Part shown: positions 27,074-35,951 of the stretch, piece after piece
How positions within the stretch are numbered: the stretch's first letter is position 1
Layout: each line of letters begins with the position of its first letter
From: Clostridium sp. C8-1-8
GTDB lineage: Bacteria; Bacillota; Clostridia; Clostridiales; Clostridiaceae
NCBI RefSeq assembly: GCF_009928445.1
Contig: NZ_JAABNO010000033.1
Location: 1 to 56,422, forward strand
Length of the DNA stretch: 56,422 nucleotides
Reading direction: 5' to 3'
Made by a program: the position numbers and the translations under genes
The notes under the pieces: generated by a model
Database searches by the model: none
Told to the model about the DNA's origin: nothing
Seen by the model: only the letters and a program-made list of their open reading frames with translations

Positions 27074-27244
27074 AGGCTGGTGATGATGTGAAATTTGTAA
27101 GATGCAAATAAGTAGTTCTAATTTGGTTAGAGATGCAACTCTTTAGGCTGACAGTTATAAGCAAAACTCCCTAGGCCCGTAGATGTGGATTTGAGTGAAT
27201 AAATGGTAGAGCGATATACAATAAACAATTGAATGTATAAATAT

Positions 27245-27286
27245 AAACCACAGGCTAATTCACGTTGATGTAGCCTGTGGTTTTGC
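27245..27286. terminator. Strong bidirectional terminator
   Basis: AAACCACAGGCTA pairs perfectly with TAGCCTGTGGTTT over about 13 bases. It separates the DUF503 gene and its 170-base tail from the minus-strand glycosyltransferase. Confidence 0.9.
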
Positions 27287-27323
27287 TTTATATTAACTTG
27301 AGTTTATCAATCAGAGTGCTGGC

Positions 27324-28427
27324 TTAAAATGAATACATATCAAGAAGCTGCTCATCATTAGAGTGAATAGGATCAATAAACTTAGAGGTAATCTGAGACT
27401 TATATGAGGAGTTATTATTCATTCCCTGTATAAAGTCAGCTATAGCTGGTATTTCATCGTTATTTGCATATACCACTGCTTTGTTAAGAACCTTAAGATT
27501 AACAGGGGTTTTATTGCAAATAACTACCGCCTTACATTTTGATGCTTCAACTATGGAAAGAGGATAACTGTTGTAATTTGAAAAGTCAAGTACGCATAAA
27601 GCACCACTATATAATATTGGAAGGTGAGTATACTTAACTACTCCTAGGAATATTACATCCTTGTCTAGATTGTACTCATTTATCAAGGTTTTTATCTTGT
27701 TAAGATAATCAGCTCTTTTACCGGAGCCATCTCCAGCTATAATAAGTTTTATTTTATTTTCTTTAGCTTTAACTTGCTTAAATATCTCTATTATAAGCTC
27801 TAAATTTTTTCTTTCTGTTATACTTCCAACATAAAGCATATAAGGGTAGTCAATCTTATAATTTCTTTTTAAGAAGTTTTTGCAAAGAACTTTTTCCATA
27901 GGCTTAAATATTTCACTGCATTTTGGGTATACCACCTTAATCTTAGTTTCATCTACCTTAAAGTAGTTTATAAGCTCATCCCTTGTAAACTCTGAATTTA
28001 CTAATATTCTATCAGATATATCTAGAGCAAAAGGCACCATCTTAAGGAACTTATTTAAGTATTTATCATCAATGTTCTTCTTGTCAGCCATAGGATAAAG
28101 TGTGTGAATAGTTGTGACATATTTACATACTTTTTCTGAAGGAAGACTAAAGCCGTTATTTGGAGAGTGATATATTGCTACATCATTTTCCTTAAGAAAA
28201 TCAACTAATTTTGAATAATCATTTTTAGTTCTATCTATGCTAAGAGGTACAAAGTTCATGTTTTTAAGTCTTTCCCAGTAAAAGCTTAAAGGGAAGCTAT
28301 CCCAAATTACATTCATTTCATCAAATTTTGTGGAAGAGTTAAGTAAGCTTATTATTTCTCTAGAATATGAAAATAAATCTGTTCCCTGCATTTTAGCTGA
28401 TGCTAATCCATCAATACAATAATTCAT
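27324..28427 (-). CDS. GT4-family glycosyltransferase, spore-coat type
   Basis: A 367-residue GT-B enzyme. The donor-binding half shows YMLYVGSITERKNLELII and LIIAGDGSGKR. The usual EGFGLPPLEAM motif is replaced by SYPLSIVEASKC, so it is more divergent than the two other glycosyltransferases in this locus. The acceptor half contains YHSPNNGFSLP, like the YHIPQNG of the others. AGGAGGT precedes the ATG. It lies 10 bases downstream of a probable coat-protein gene and forms an operon with it. It probably glycosylates a spore-coat component in the mother cell. The sugar donor and acceptor are unknown. Confidence 0.85.
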   Translation of the reverse strand: MNYCIDGLASAKMQGTDLFSYSREIISLLNSSTKFDEMNVIWDSFPLSFYWERLKNMNFVPLSIDRTKNDYSKLVDFLKENDVAIYHSPNNGFSLPSEKVCKYVTTIHTLYPMADKKNIDDKYLNKFLKMVPFALDISDRILVNSEFTRDELINYFKVDETKIKVVYPKCSEIFKPMEKVLCKNFLKRNYKIDYPYMLYVGSITERKNLELIIEIFKQVKAKENKIKLIIAGDGSGKRADYLNKIKTLINEYNLDKDVIFLGVVKYTHLPILYSGALCVLDFSNYNSYPLSIVEASKCKAVVICNKTPVNLKVLNKAVVYANNDEIPAIADFIQGMNNNSSYKSQITSKFIDPIHSNDEQLLDMYSF

Positions 28428-28437
28428 AAGTTACCTC

Positions 28438-29073
28438 CTATAAAAATTCTTCATCTATATCAAATTTACTGCTATCAATTACTAAGTTTTCTTCTGGAAG
28501 ACTTATCTTTTTTGCAATTTTATCTGGATTAGGTATACTTGGGGCAGCGTCAGGTATATCAATATTGTCTGCCTCCACATTAGTAGAATTGTTAAAAGCA
28601 TTGATAATAACATTAGGCTTAACTTCTAAGATATCTCCATCAAAGGCTAATAAGTATGTCACTTGTGATAGAACTACTTCATGATTTAGTATTTGAAAGG
28701 TTGCATCAAGAGTGTATAGTTTTAGATTGCTGTACTTTGAATTTACTGAACCTAAAACAATAGTTTCAGTGAAGGGCATGTTTCTTGTGGTAATTGCACG
28801 TTTTTTCCTATCATCTCTGTATTCTAAGGTAAATTGCTTTATTCCTTGAACAAGTAGTATGGCTTTATTTTTTAGAGATATTTTCTGATTATTAGAAATA
28901 TCTACTGATATGTTTACTGATATGAGTTGATTTAGTGGATGCTTCCTCCTATTTATAAAGATATAGTCAGAATGGGAGAAAGTAATTATATGTTCACAAG
29001 CAATTTTGCTTAGCTCATCGGTATCACTCAAGCCAGTTATGTTGACTCCATTTTTTATCATACTATTCCTCAA
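28438..29073 (-). CDS. Probable spore-coat protein with SPOCS-like (DUF3794) domain
   Basis: A 211-residue soluble protein. The central beta-rich part (about 45-170), including KAILLVQGIKQFTLEYRDD and ITTRNMPFTETIVLGSVNS, resembles the SPOCS/DUF3794 domain of spore-coat proteins such as SpoVID and SafA partners. The C-terminus is an acidic tail rich in Pro, Asp and Asn (ADNIDIPDAAPSIPNPDK). It is cotranscribed with the glycosyltransferase downstream. A CGCATATAATCT element 25-35 bases before the start resembles a sporulation -10, without a clear -35. The family call is from pattern only and moderate. Confidence 0.6.
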   Translation of the reverse strand: MRNSMIKNGVNITGLSDTDELSKIACEHIITFSHSDYIFINRRKHPLNQLISVNISVDISNNQKISLKNKAILLVQGIKQFTLEYRDDRKKRAITTRNMPFTETIVLGSVNSKYSNLKLYTLDATFQILNHEVVLSQVTYLLAFDGDILEVKPNVIINAFNNSTNVEADNIDIPDAAPSIPNPDKIAKKISLPEENLVIDSSKFDIDEEFL

Positions 29074-29228
29074 AAAAATTACTTTATAAGATTATATGCG
29101 AGGTTTAGTGAATTCTTGATATAAATATATTTTCTTTTGATTAAAAGGCATATTTTAAAAGCCAGATAATAAAATATAGTGACTGGTCAGTATTAATAAT
29201 ATTATTCGCAATGGAAGGAGTTCCTTTT

Positions 29229-30608
29229 ATGAAGTTTGTTGATAGTATTCAAAAAACTGCTAAAGAAGCAGTTGTAGGAACAGTTTGTGATATTATTGAA
29301 CAAAATCCAGAGAAAAATGTAGATAAGTTATTTTCATTAGCAAAGCTATTAGCGAGAGATGAAGATTCAAAAAACGGCATAGATAGCGTTGAAGAGATGT
29401 ACAACGAGATACCCTCAGTTAAGGAATATATACAGGACATACTTATAAATACCAATAAGAATTGTAGTAAGAAGTTATTTCAAAACTTTTTTTCAAATGC
29501 AATATGGTATGGAGTAGGTAAGAGAGAAAAGTGGATGGAGAAGGAAGATACTAAGATTCCTTTTGTGCTTTTGATAAGTCCTTCTATGAGATGCAATTTA
29601 AGATGTACCGGCTGTTATGCTGCCAAATATGATAAGTCCCAAGGTCTACAGTTTGAAGATGTAGATAGGATAGTAGGGCAGGCCCATGACTTGGGAATAC
29701 ACTTCATGATAGTACTAGGGGGAGAGCCATTTTTTGTAGATTACATGTGGGATATCTATGAAAAGTATAGTGATATACAGTTTGTACCATTCACTAATGG
29801 AACCTTATTTACTGAAGAGTTTGCTGAAAGGCTAGAAAAGCTTGGCAATGTAATGCCTATGTTCTCTTTAGAAGGTTTTGAAAAAGAAACAGATGCTAGA
29901 AGAGGGCCTGGGGTTTTTAATAAAGTAATGGATGGAATGGATTTACTTAAGGCTAGAGGCATACCTTTTGGTGTATCATCAGCTACAGCAAGAAATAATA
30001 TGGATACTGTAACCTCTGAAGAATTCATAGATATGCTTATTAAAAAAGGTTCTAGGATGAGCTGGTACTTTATGTATATGCCAGTTGGTGATAAGCCAGA
30101 TGTAAATTCCATGCTCACACCGCAGCAGAGAATAGAGCTTGGTAGAAGGACGAGAAACATTAGAGTAACTAAACCTTACTTTACAATCGATTTCTTTAAT
30201 GATGCTCCTTATGTTGGAGGATGTATCGCAGGTAAATACTATTGTCATATTAATTCTCAGGGAGATGTAGAACCCTGTATATTTGCACATATAGCAGTAG
30301 ATAATGCTAAAAATAAAGATCTTATAGATATCTTTAGAGGAAGTATGTTTAGAGAATTAAGAGCAAGACAGCCTTATAACGAAAACATGCTAAGACCTTG
30401 TATGATGATAGACAATCCTCATGTAATAAGAGAGGTGGCAAAGGTTTCAGGAGCTCATCCAACAGATGAGAGTGCTAAAGCAATGTTATATGATGAAAAC
30501 TTCCAAAAGCAGTTAGAAGACTATGCAGAAGCTTTTGCACCAGTGGCTGAAGAGGCTTGGGAAAAAGACTTTAATAGGGAAGGTAACATAAAGTTTGCTA
30601 AAGGCTAA
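29229..30608 (+). CDS. Radical SAM enzyme with SPASM-like C-terminus
   Basis: A 459-residue radical SAM protein. The iron-sulfur cluster motif is CNLRCTGCYAAKY (CxxxCxxC). The SAM-binding glycines are in IVLGGEPFF, and other core segments are FTNGTLF and MFSLEGFEKETDARRG. The C-terminal part has cysteines in GGCIAGKYYCHINSQGDVEPCIF and RPCMM, fitting an additional cluster. About 110 residues precede the radical SAM core. It has no peptide substrate gene beside it. Related sequences in anaerobes include the group thought to join lipid tails (Mss/Tes type), but this assignment is only a guess. The ATG at 29229 follows AAGGAGT. ATG 29211 is in frame but lies before the ribosome site. Confidence 0.82.
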   Translation: MKFVDSIQKTAKEAVVGTVCDIIEQNPEKNVDKLFSLAKLLARDEDSKNGIDSVEEMYNEIPSVKEYIQDILINTNKNCSKKLFQNFFSNAIWYGVGKREKWMEKEDTKIPFVLLISPSMRCNLRCTGCYAAKYDKSQGLQFEDVDRIVGQAHDLGIHFMIVLGGEPFFVDYMWDIYEKYSDIQFVPFTNGTLFTEEFAERLEKLGNVMPMFSLEGFEKETDARRGPGVFNKVMDGMDLLKARGIPFGVSSATARNNMDTVTSEEFIDMLIKKGSRMSWYFMYMPVGDKPDVNSMLTPQQRIELGRRTRNIRVTKPYFTIDFFNDAPYVGGCIAGKYYCHINSQGDVEPCIFAHIAVDNAKNKDLIDIFRGSMFRELRARQPYNENMLRPCMMIDNPHVIREVAKVSGAHPTDESAKAMLYDENFQKQLEDYAEAFAPVAEEAWEKDFNREGNIKFAKG

Positions 30609-30712
30609 AGCTGTAGCCTAAAGAAGCTGTTAAAATTATAAGTTTAGGTTCTGTTAAACAATATTACTAAATATGGCCCAATTTTATATATAATATAAAT
30701 TTATGAATAAGA

Positions 30713-30756
30713 CATGCATATTAGTGGAGAGATAAACGCTAATATGCATGTTTTTT
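30713..30756 (+). terminator. Terminator after the radical SAM gene
   Basis: CATGCATATTAG pairs perfectly with CTAATATGCATG over about 14 bases, followed by TTTTTT. Confidence 0.92.
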
Positions 30757-30804
30757 ATTGTCTAAAAAAGCTCACTAAATAAAGAAACATTAAGTTATTA
30801 TAGA

Positions 30805-30890
30805 CTTCCTAACTCAACTTTCAATTTATACGTGGCTAAAAGCCAAGGAGCTGAGAGTTCCCAACAAGTATAAATTAAGTTTCCATATGC
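30805..30890 (+). repeat. Repeat flanking the solute-binding gene, left copy
   Basis: Contains CTTCCTAACTCAAC, GGCTAAAAGCC, then AACAAGTATAAATTAAGTTTC. Arms AATTTATAC and GTATAAATT are complementary. It is homologous, in the same orientation, to 32471-32550. The rest of the 30757-31203 gap shows no gene. Confidence 0.65.
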
Positions 30891-31203
30891 CAAATCTTAA
30901 GTAAATTTCAACATTAATAAGCTTAGCCGTATATATGCTAGAAAATAGCTAAAAATATAATGCTTACATAATTATTTAGAGAAAAACAGCATTTTCCCAG
31001 TATTTGTTGCAAATCACCAGTATACTTTTAGTTCCGTAATGTAATGGTAATATGCTATAATTAAATGAATTGCAGTAAAAAGATTCTATTCTTAGTTTAA
31101 GTAAAATGCTAAGATTTCATATAAGTGTAATTTGAAAGTTATGGTTTTATAAGTAAAAGTACTATATCACAGAGGATATAGCGGTTCTATTAGAGGTGGT
31201 ATT

Positions 31204-32409
31204 ATGAAAAAATGCATCACAACATTAATGGTTATTTTATATACAAGCATTTTACTCATAGGATGCAGACAAGATGTTAATAAAAACAAAGTTGGTGAAA
31301 AGGTATATGAGTATAATATATCTAGTTATGCTCCGTATACTAATTATTTGAAAGATAGAGTGATAGCTTTTAATAGAAAGTATCCAAATGTGAAGATTAA
31401 CATAAATGATATAAACCAAGGTTCATATATTAGCACTATTGAAGCTAGTCTAAATGATGTTGAAAAAAGACCGGATTTAGTTTTGTTAGATGGTCAAGAA
31501 TTAAATGACTTGTACAAAGCAAATAAAAATATATTTCTAGACTTTACAAGTGATATGAGTTCTAGAACAAAAGGTTATGCTCAAGGTAGAATAGATGAAA
31601 TATCATTGGATGAAAAGCTTTATGGAGTACCATGGGATTCGAGGCCCATTATAATGTTTTGTAATAAGGCTCTTCTAGCAAAATATAATACTAACCTGGA
31701 CGATATTACCACCTGGGATACTCTTATTGAAGAGGGGAAGAAGTATTATGAAGCCAGTGGGAAAAAAGAAAATCTCATTGTAATGAATGAAGACAATGAA
31801 AAAGTTTTTGTTAAGGTATTGCTTTATGAATTAGGAATACCAGCAGACAGCTTAGATATGACCTCTGGAAATAAGGATTTATCAAAGGTCATTGATATGA
31901 TTTCAGAATTAAAAAAGAATAATGTATTACGAATTGATAATAATTTTGATATATATAAGTCACCATTGATATTTGGTTCTAGTGATACCTATATGAATCT
32001 AGAAAAGACCTATGGTGATGGCCAATTCTTTGTGAAAGAGCTACCTTCCTTTGAGCCTGGTGGAAACAATTCTGTAATCATGGAAGGAACTAATGCAGTA
32101 TTAATTAACAACAAAAAGGCTGTTGCGACTCTAAAGGAGTTTGTTATAGAAGCTCTAACTGATAAGAAGGCATTGGCTAGTTATATGACAACAGATGGAG
32201 TGTTTCCAAGTTATGTGGATGCCTACTCTAATGCATCTTTAGATAAGAAGGTTCAATTCTTAGATTATGATAGGCTTTGGGCAAGAATGAGTCTTATAGA
32301 AGTAAATTCTAAGAGAAAGAAATATTTCTATGACATGAGTAAGATGATTGATTCATATATAGAGCAGAGCAACAAGCTTGAAGTACAAGTGAATGGAAAT
32401 ATTCATTAA
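31204..32409 (+). CDS. Orphan ABC-type extracellular solute-binding lipoprotein
   Basis: The lipoprotein signal peptide has lipobox LLIGCRQD. The mature part resembles family 1 (sugar) solute-binding proteins: RVIAFNRKYPNVKININD, RPDLVLLDGQELNDLY, EKLYGVPWDSRPIIMFCNKALL and a domain near LPSFEPGGNNSVIMEGTNAVLI. It should bind a sugar-like ligand on the outer membrane face. No permease or ATPase gene is beside it, and the gene is flanked by two homologous repeats, so it may be a mobile or relocated cassette. AGAGGT precedes the ATG. Confidence 0.82.
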   Translation: MKKCITTLMVILYTSILLIGCRQDVNKNKVGEKVYEYNISSYAPYTNYLKDRVIAFNRKYPNVKININDINQGSYISTIEASLNDVEKRPDLVLLDGQELNDLYKANKNIFLDFTSDMSSRTKGYAQGRIDEISLDEKLYGVPWDSRPIIMFCNKALLAKYNTNLDDITTWDTLIEEGKKYYEASGKKENLIVMNEDNEKVFVKVLLYELGIPADSLDMTSGNKDLSKVIDMISELKKNNVLRIDNNFDIYKSPLIFGSSDTYMNLEKTYGDGQFFVKELPSFEPGGNNSVIMEGTNAVLINNKKAVATLKEFVIEALTDKKALASYMTTDGVFPSYVDAYSNASLDKKVQFLDYDRLWARMSLIEVNSKRKKYFYDMSKMIDSYIEQSNKLEVQVNGNIH

Positions 32410-32414
32410 ATAAA

Positions 32415-32465
32415 GCTGTGATACTTCAATTAGAGAATATAAATTCTATCATGAAGCGTTACAGC
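32415..32465 (+). repeat. Hairpin related to the outer stem of the dispersed repeat
   Basis: GCTGTGATACTTCA pairs with TGAAGCGTTACAGC. The left arm matches the one at 18748 (GCTGTAACACTTCA). The inner arm of the full repeat is missing. It starts six bases after the stop codon of the solute-binding gene. Confidence 0.6.
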
Positions 32466-32470
32466 TATAT

Positions 32471-32550
32471 AGTTCCTGGCTCAATATTAGTTTATATATG
32501 TGCCAAAAGCCAGCAGCTTTAAACAAGTATAGATTAAGTTTCGGTAAATG
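32471..32550 (+). repeat. Repeat flanking the solute-binding gene, right copy
   Basis: Contains AGTTCCTGGCTCAA, GCCAAAAGCC, then AACAAGTATAGATTAAGTTTC. It is the partner of 30805-30890, about 1.66 kb away in the same orientation. Confidence 0.65.
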
Positions 32551-32562
32551 AACATTTTAAAT

Positions 32563-32606
32563 ACGGGTTTTCAGTAAATTTATTATCTGAAAACCCGTGT
32601 TTTTTA
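32563..32606. terminator. Strong terminator in the 32410-32785 gap
   Basis: ACGGGTTTTCAG pairs perfectly with CTGAAAACCCGT over about 12 bases, then GTTTTTT. No gene is seen in the rest of the gap. Confidence 0.9.
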
Positions 32607-32785
32607 CTGTGTAGGAAAATATAATTTTTGATAAATAAATCTAGTAATATTAAGGGGAGAAAAGCTAGTTTGGGGAAACAGTAAAAAAGAAATCTTATCG
32701 GTCTGCCATGTATTGCTCGCATATATTTGGAAAGGCAGATGTTAAAAAATAGTGTATATTAAAATACAATTATATTAGATAGCTT

Positions 32786-33904
32786 TTACACCTGTGACAA
32801 AACTGAAGTATAGGCTTTTAGTGTGGCTTCAGAGGTTTTCTGCCAGTTGAATAATTTACTTCTCTCATAGCCTTTTAAGGCTAAGCTGTCTCTAGCTTCT
32901 TTTGATGATATAAGTTTTCCCATTGCCTCATAGAGTTCCTGTGAGCTTAAAGGATTTATAAGCAGAGCTGTATCTAAAACTACTTCTGGAATAGAGGTAA
33001 CCTCTGAGGTAATAACTGGAGTGTTACAGCTCATTGCTTCCAGTGGAGGAAGCCCAAAACCTTCGTATAAGGATGGATATATAAATACTTGGCAGCCATT
33101 ATAGAGTATAGGTAAAAAGCTATCCTCAACAAAGCCAGTAAATATAACCCTGTCTTCTAAGTTAAGTTCCTTACATATATCTACTAGTTTCATTCCCTCA
33201 TCCCTTAGGGAACCAACTATAACCAAGCTTAGATTTGTATCTTTTCTAAGTTTATTAAAGGCTTGTATTATTCCTAGCACATTTTTGCGAGTACTAAAGC
33301 CACCGATATATAAAAGAAATTCGGTGTTGAAGTTAAATCTGTCATTAGTGATTTTTCTACATTGAGCCTTGTTCAGTGGCATAAAGGAAGTATCCGCTGC
33401 CAAAGGAGTTACGAAGATTTTGCTTTCATCTATTGATGGAAAAAACTTGAGTATATCCTTCTTTGAGTACACAGAAACTGTTAGTATTCCATCACAGTTT
33501 TCCATTATCTTAGGCATGTCGTTTAAAAACTTCTTTAGATAACCTTTGCCTACTGTTTCAGGCATAACGTAAGGAATCAAATCATGTATGGTAACAACTT
33601 TTTTACAATTTACTTGATCGTTTAGGCCTATTCCGTTTTGAGGGATATGATATAAATCTACTTTTTTATCATATAAATAATTAGGGAAGTATATATTTTC
33701 AAAAAATCGCTGATGTCTTCTAGAGGCCATTATAACTTCAGTTTTATCATAGGTAAACTCTTTGGATATAGGTCCTGACCAGAAAATACTATAATTATTT
33801 TCTAGGTCTATACTCAGCAAATTCTTTAGCACATTGTAGGTATAAGTACCAATCCCTGTTCCCTTATACCAATTGATGCCTCTTGCATCAACAGCAATTC
33901 TCAT
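32786..33904 (-). CDS. GT4-family glycosyltransferase, CotSA-like
   Basis: A 372-residue GT-B enzyme. The N-terminal half has DARGINWYKGTGIGTYTYN and YHIPQNGIGL. The donor half has LLYIGGFSTRKNVLGII, LVIVGSLRDEG and the nucleotide-sugar motif YEGFGLPPLEAMSCNTPVI. It is close to the glycosyltransferase at 37140 and divergent from a cotS operon, matching the cotSA/cotS pairing of spore-coat glycan genes. GGAGAG precedes the ATG. A CATAAGGAATA element about 40 bases upstream with AC 15 bases before it is a weak sigmaK-like match. Confidence 0.88.
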   Translation of the reverse strand: MRIAVDARGINWYKGTGIGTYTYNVLKNLLSIDLENNYSIFWSGPISKEFTYDKTEVIMASRRHQRFFENIYFPNYLYDKKVDLYHIPQNGIGLNDQVNCKKVVTIHDLIPYVMPETVGKGYLKKFLNDMPKIMENCDGILTVSVYSKKDILKFFPSIDESKIFVTPLAADTSFMPLNKAQCRKITNDRFNFNTEFLLYIGGFSTRKNVLGIIQAFNKLRKDTNLSLVIVGSLRDEGMKLVDICKELNLEDRVIFTGFVEDSFLPILYNGCQVFIYPSLYEGFGLPPLEAMSCNTPVITSEVTSIPEVVLDTALLINPLSSQELYEAMGKLISSKEARDSLALKGYERSKLFNWQKTSEATLKAYTSVLSQV

Positions 33905-34084
33905 GTAGATCTCTCCTAAAATTCCTATATTATATAGATATTCCTTATGTTTTTTTTTGTGATAGTTAAAAGAGTTTATATAAAAAGAACTTTGATAACA
34001 TGATGTCTTTTGTGATGGTATGCACTTTGTACAGCTCTAAAAATAACAATGGATAGATAGCATTTTAGATAACCATATGTTGGA

Positions 34085-34112
34085 ACAAGGTGTTGCTTTA
34101 GTACATATAATA
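34085..34112 (+). promoter_or_regulatory. SigmaK-like mother-cell promoter of the cotS operon
   Basis: AAC, 17 bases, then CATATAATA. This fits the sigmaK form (AC, N17, CATANNNTA) fully and lies 28 bases before the GTG start of the first cotS gene. Confidence 0.65.
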
Positions 34113-34140
34113 AAATGAAATATTTGCTGGAGGTTTCATT

Positions 34141-35142
34141 GTGAATATAGATGAAATAAAAGCTAGTATCAAGGAGAACTATGGCTTAGATGTTATAGAG
34201 TGTAAAAAGATTAAGAATATATACAGGATAAGAGCAGAGCATGGGGAGTATTGTTTAAAAATAATAAAGTATCAATATCCTCATTTTTATTTTATCTTAT
34301 CAGCCATACTATATCTGCAGAAACAGGGCTTTAGCAAGGTTCCTGAGATAATAGACACTGTAAGTGGCGATAAATATATAAAGTTAGAGGGGTTATATGC
34401 CTATCTCACTCCTTGGGTTATTTCCAGGGAAAGTAACTATGACAATCCTATAGATTTAATGAGAGCAGCTGAAAAGCTTTCTGAGCTGCATGTGTGTAGT
34501 GAAGGCTTTACCTTAAATAAGGATATGAAGCCCAGAATAGGATGGTTCACCTGGATAAATGTATTTGAGACTAGAATAAATGAGATAATGGATTTTAAGA
34601 AGAGAATTGGTCAGAAGGCTTATACTTCAGAGTTTGATAAGCTATATCTTTCGTTAATAAAGGAAGAAGTAAAAAGAGCTTTGGCTTCAATAGAGCATCT
34701 CAAAGAAAGCAATTACGTAACTGTAATGGAAAAAGAGCTGTTAAAGAGAGGTTTCTGCCATCATGACTATGCTCACCATAATGTGCTTGTAGATTCAAAT
34801 AATGAAATTTCTATAATAGATTTTGACTACTGCATACTAGATACACATCTTCACGATTTGAGTTCCCTTATGATAAGAGCCATGAAGGACGGAAAGTGGG
34901 ATTTAGATAAGGCAGCTTTTATCATTGAAGCCTATGAAGCTAATAAGAAGATCTTAGATGAAGAGATACCAATTATGGCTGCCTTCATAGAGTTTCCACA
35001 ACAGTTTTGGCAGATTGGTCTCCAGTACTACTGGGAGCAGCAGCCCTGGGAGGAAGAGTTTTTTATAAAGAAGTTAATGAAATACAGTGAAGACAGAGCA
35101 GAAAGACAGGAATTTGTCAATCAGTTTAGAGCTTCGCTTTAG
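34141..35142 (+). CDS. CotS-family spore-coat kinase-like protein 1
   Basis: A 333-residue protein of the CotS group in the aminoglycoside phosphotransferase-like kinase fold. The catalytic loop is FCHHDYAHHNVLVDS (HxDxxxxN) and the metal-binding Asp is in IIDFDYC, so activity is possible. The N-lobe includes EHGEYCLKIIKYQY, carrying the likely Lys. The start is GTG, six bases after TGGAGGT. It heads a three-gene operon behind a sigmaK-like promoter. CotS proteins are made in the mother cell and put in the coat. What they phosphorylate, possibly a coat glycan, is unknown. Confidence 0.88.
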   Translation: MNIDEIKASIKENYGLDVIECKKIKNIYRIRAEHGEYCLKIIKYQYPHFYFILSAILYLQKQGFSKVPEIIDTVSGDKYIKLEGLYAYLTPWVISRESNYDNPIDLMRAAEKLSELHVCSEGFTLNKDMKPRIGWFTWINVFETRINEIMDFKKRIGQKAYTSEFDKLYLSLIKEEVKRALASIEHLKESNYVTVMEKELLKRGFCHHDYAHHNVLVDSNNEISIIDFDYCILDTHLHDLSSLMIRAMKDGKWDLDKAAFIIEAYEANKKILDEEIPIMAAFIEFPQQFWQIGLQYYWEQQPWEEEFFIKKLMKYSEDRAERQEFVNQFRASL

Positions 35143-35176
35143 TTAGAGATAAGTACTACATTCAGGAGGAAAAAAC

Positions 35177-35920
35177 ATGGATTCCTTAAAGGATTACCTA
35201 GAAAAAAGAGGTGTATTAATTTCAACAAATCAGAGAGAAGGAAGTCTACAGCAGCAATATAGTGAATACAATATTCTAGAACAAATAGATATTATTTGTG
35301 AGCTTCATAGGAAAATTAAAGATGGAGATGGCATATATTTATTAAGACTTCAGAGTAATATAGGCAAAGAGATGGAAGATTGCAAGGTACAGTTAAAAAG
35401 GTTAAAAAAAATGATTTCTTTTGTGCAGGGCAATGGTATTAGAGACGAGTTTGATAAGGAACTTTTATATAGCGGACCTAAAGAGCTTCAAAGAGCAGAG
35501 AGATGTATTAAGTTCGTTGAAGAGGCTTCTTATATAAAGCTTATCAAGAGAAGCATGAAAAATAATGAGCTATGTCTTACAAACTGTGAAAGAATGAATT
35601 TGTGGAAAGAAGATTATATCTATATTTTTGATACATCTAAGCTTTGCTTTAACATGGTTGAATGGGATTTGATAACATATCTTAATAAAATCAAAAGAAG
35701 AGGAATAAACATAGATTATGGAGAGGCTATAGATTATTTTGTAAAGCAATCAAGATTGGACAATGATAGTGAAAACTATATAAGAGCTATGATCTCTTAT
35801 CCATACGGTTATATGAAGATATGTGAAAGAAGAAGAGAAGGTAAGAAAAAATGGAGTTCAGAGGAATATAGAAAAAAGTTATTGGAAGCTAGGTTAAAAG
35901 ACGGCTATAGCTTAGTGTAA
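35177..35920 (+). CDS. Unknown protein of the spore-coat operon
   Basis: A 247-residue Lys/Glu-rich protein that I cannot place in a family. It is largely helical in character, with no signal, membrane segment or kinase motif. Distinct pieces are CELHRKIKDGDGIYLLRLQ, LYSGPKELQRAERCIKFVE and YPYGYMKICERRREGKKKW. The Lys/Arg-rich end is striking. AGGAGG gives a strong ribosome site. It lies 35 bases after cotS 1 and 31 bases before cotS 2, so it is in the same operon and probably acts in coat assembly or glycan modification. Confidence 0.7.
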   Translation: MDSLKDYLEKRGVLISTNQREGSLQQQYSEYNILEQIDIICELHRKIKDGDGIYLLRLQSNIGKEMEDCKVQLKRLKKMISFVQGNGIRDEFDKELLYSGPKELQRAERCIKFVEEASYIKLIKRSMKNNELCLTNCERMNLWKEDYIYIFDTSKLCFNMVEWDLITYLNKIKRRGINIDYGEAIDYFVKQSRLDNDSENYIRAMISYPYGYMKICERRREGKKKWSSEEYRKKLLEARLKDGYSLV

Positions 35921-35951
35921 CTTGGATAGTAATTTATAAAGGGTGAAGAGG

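Noticed and set aside
29756..30290. Minus-strand frames opposite the radical SAM gene
   Set aside because: Shadows of a clearly coding sequence.
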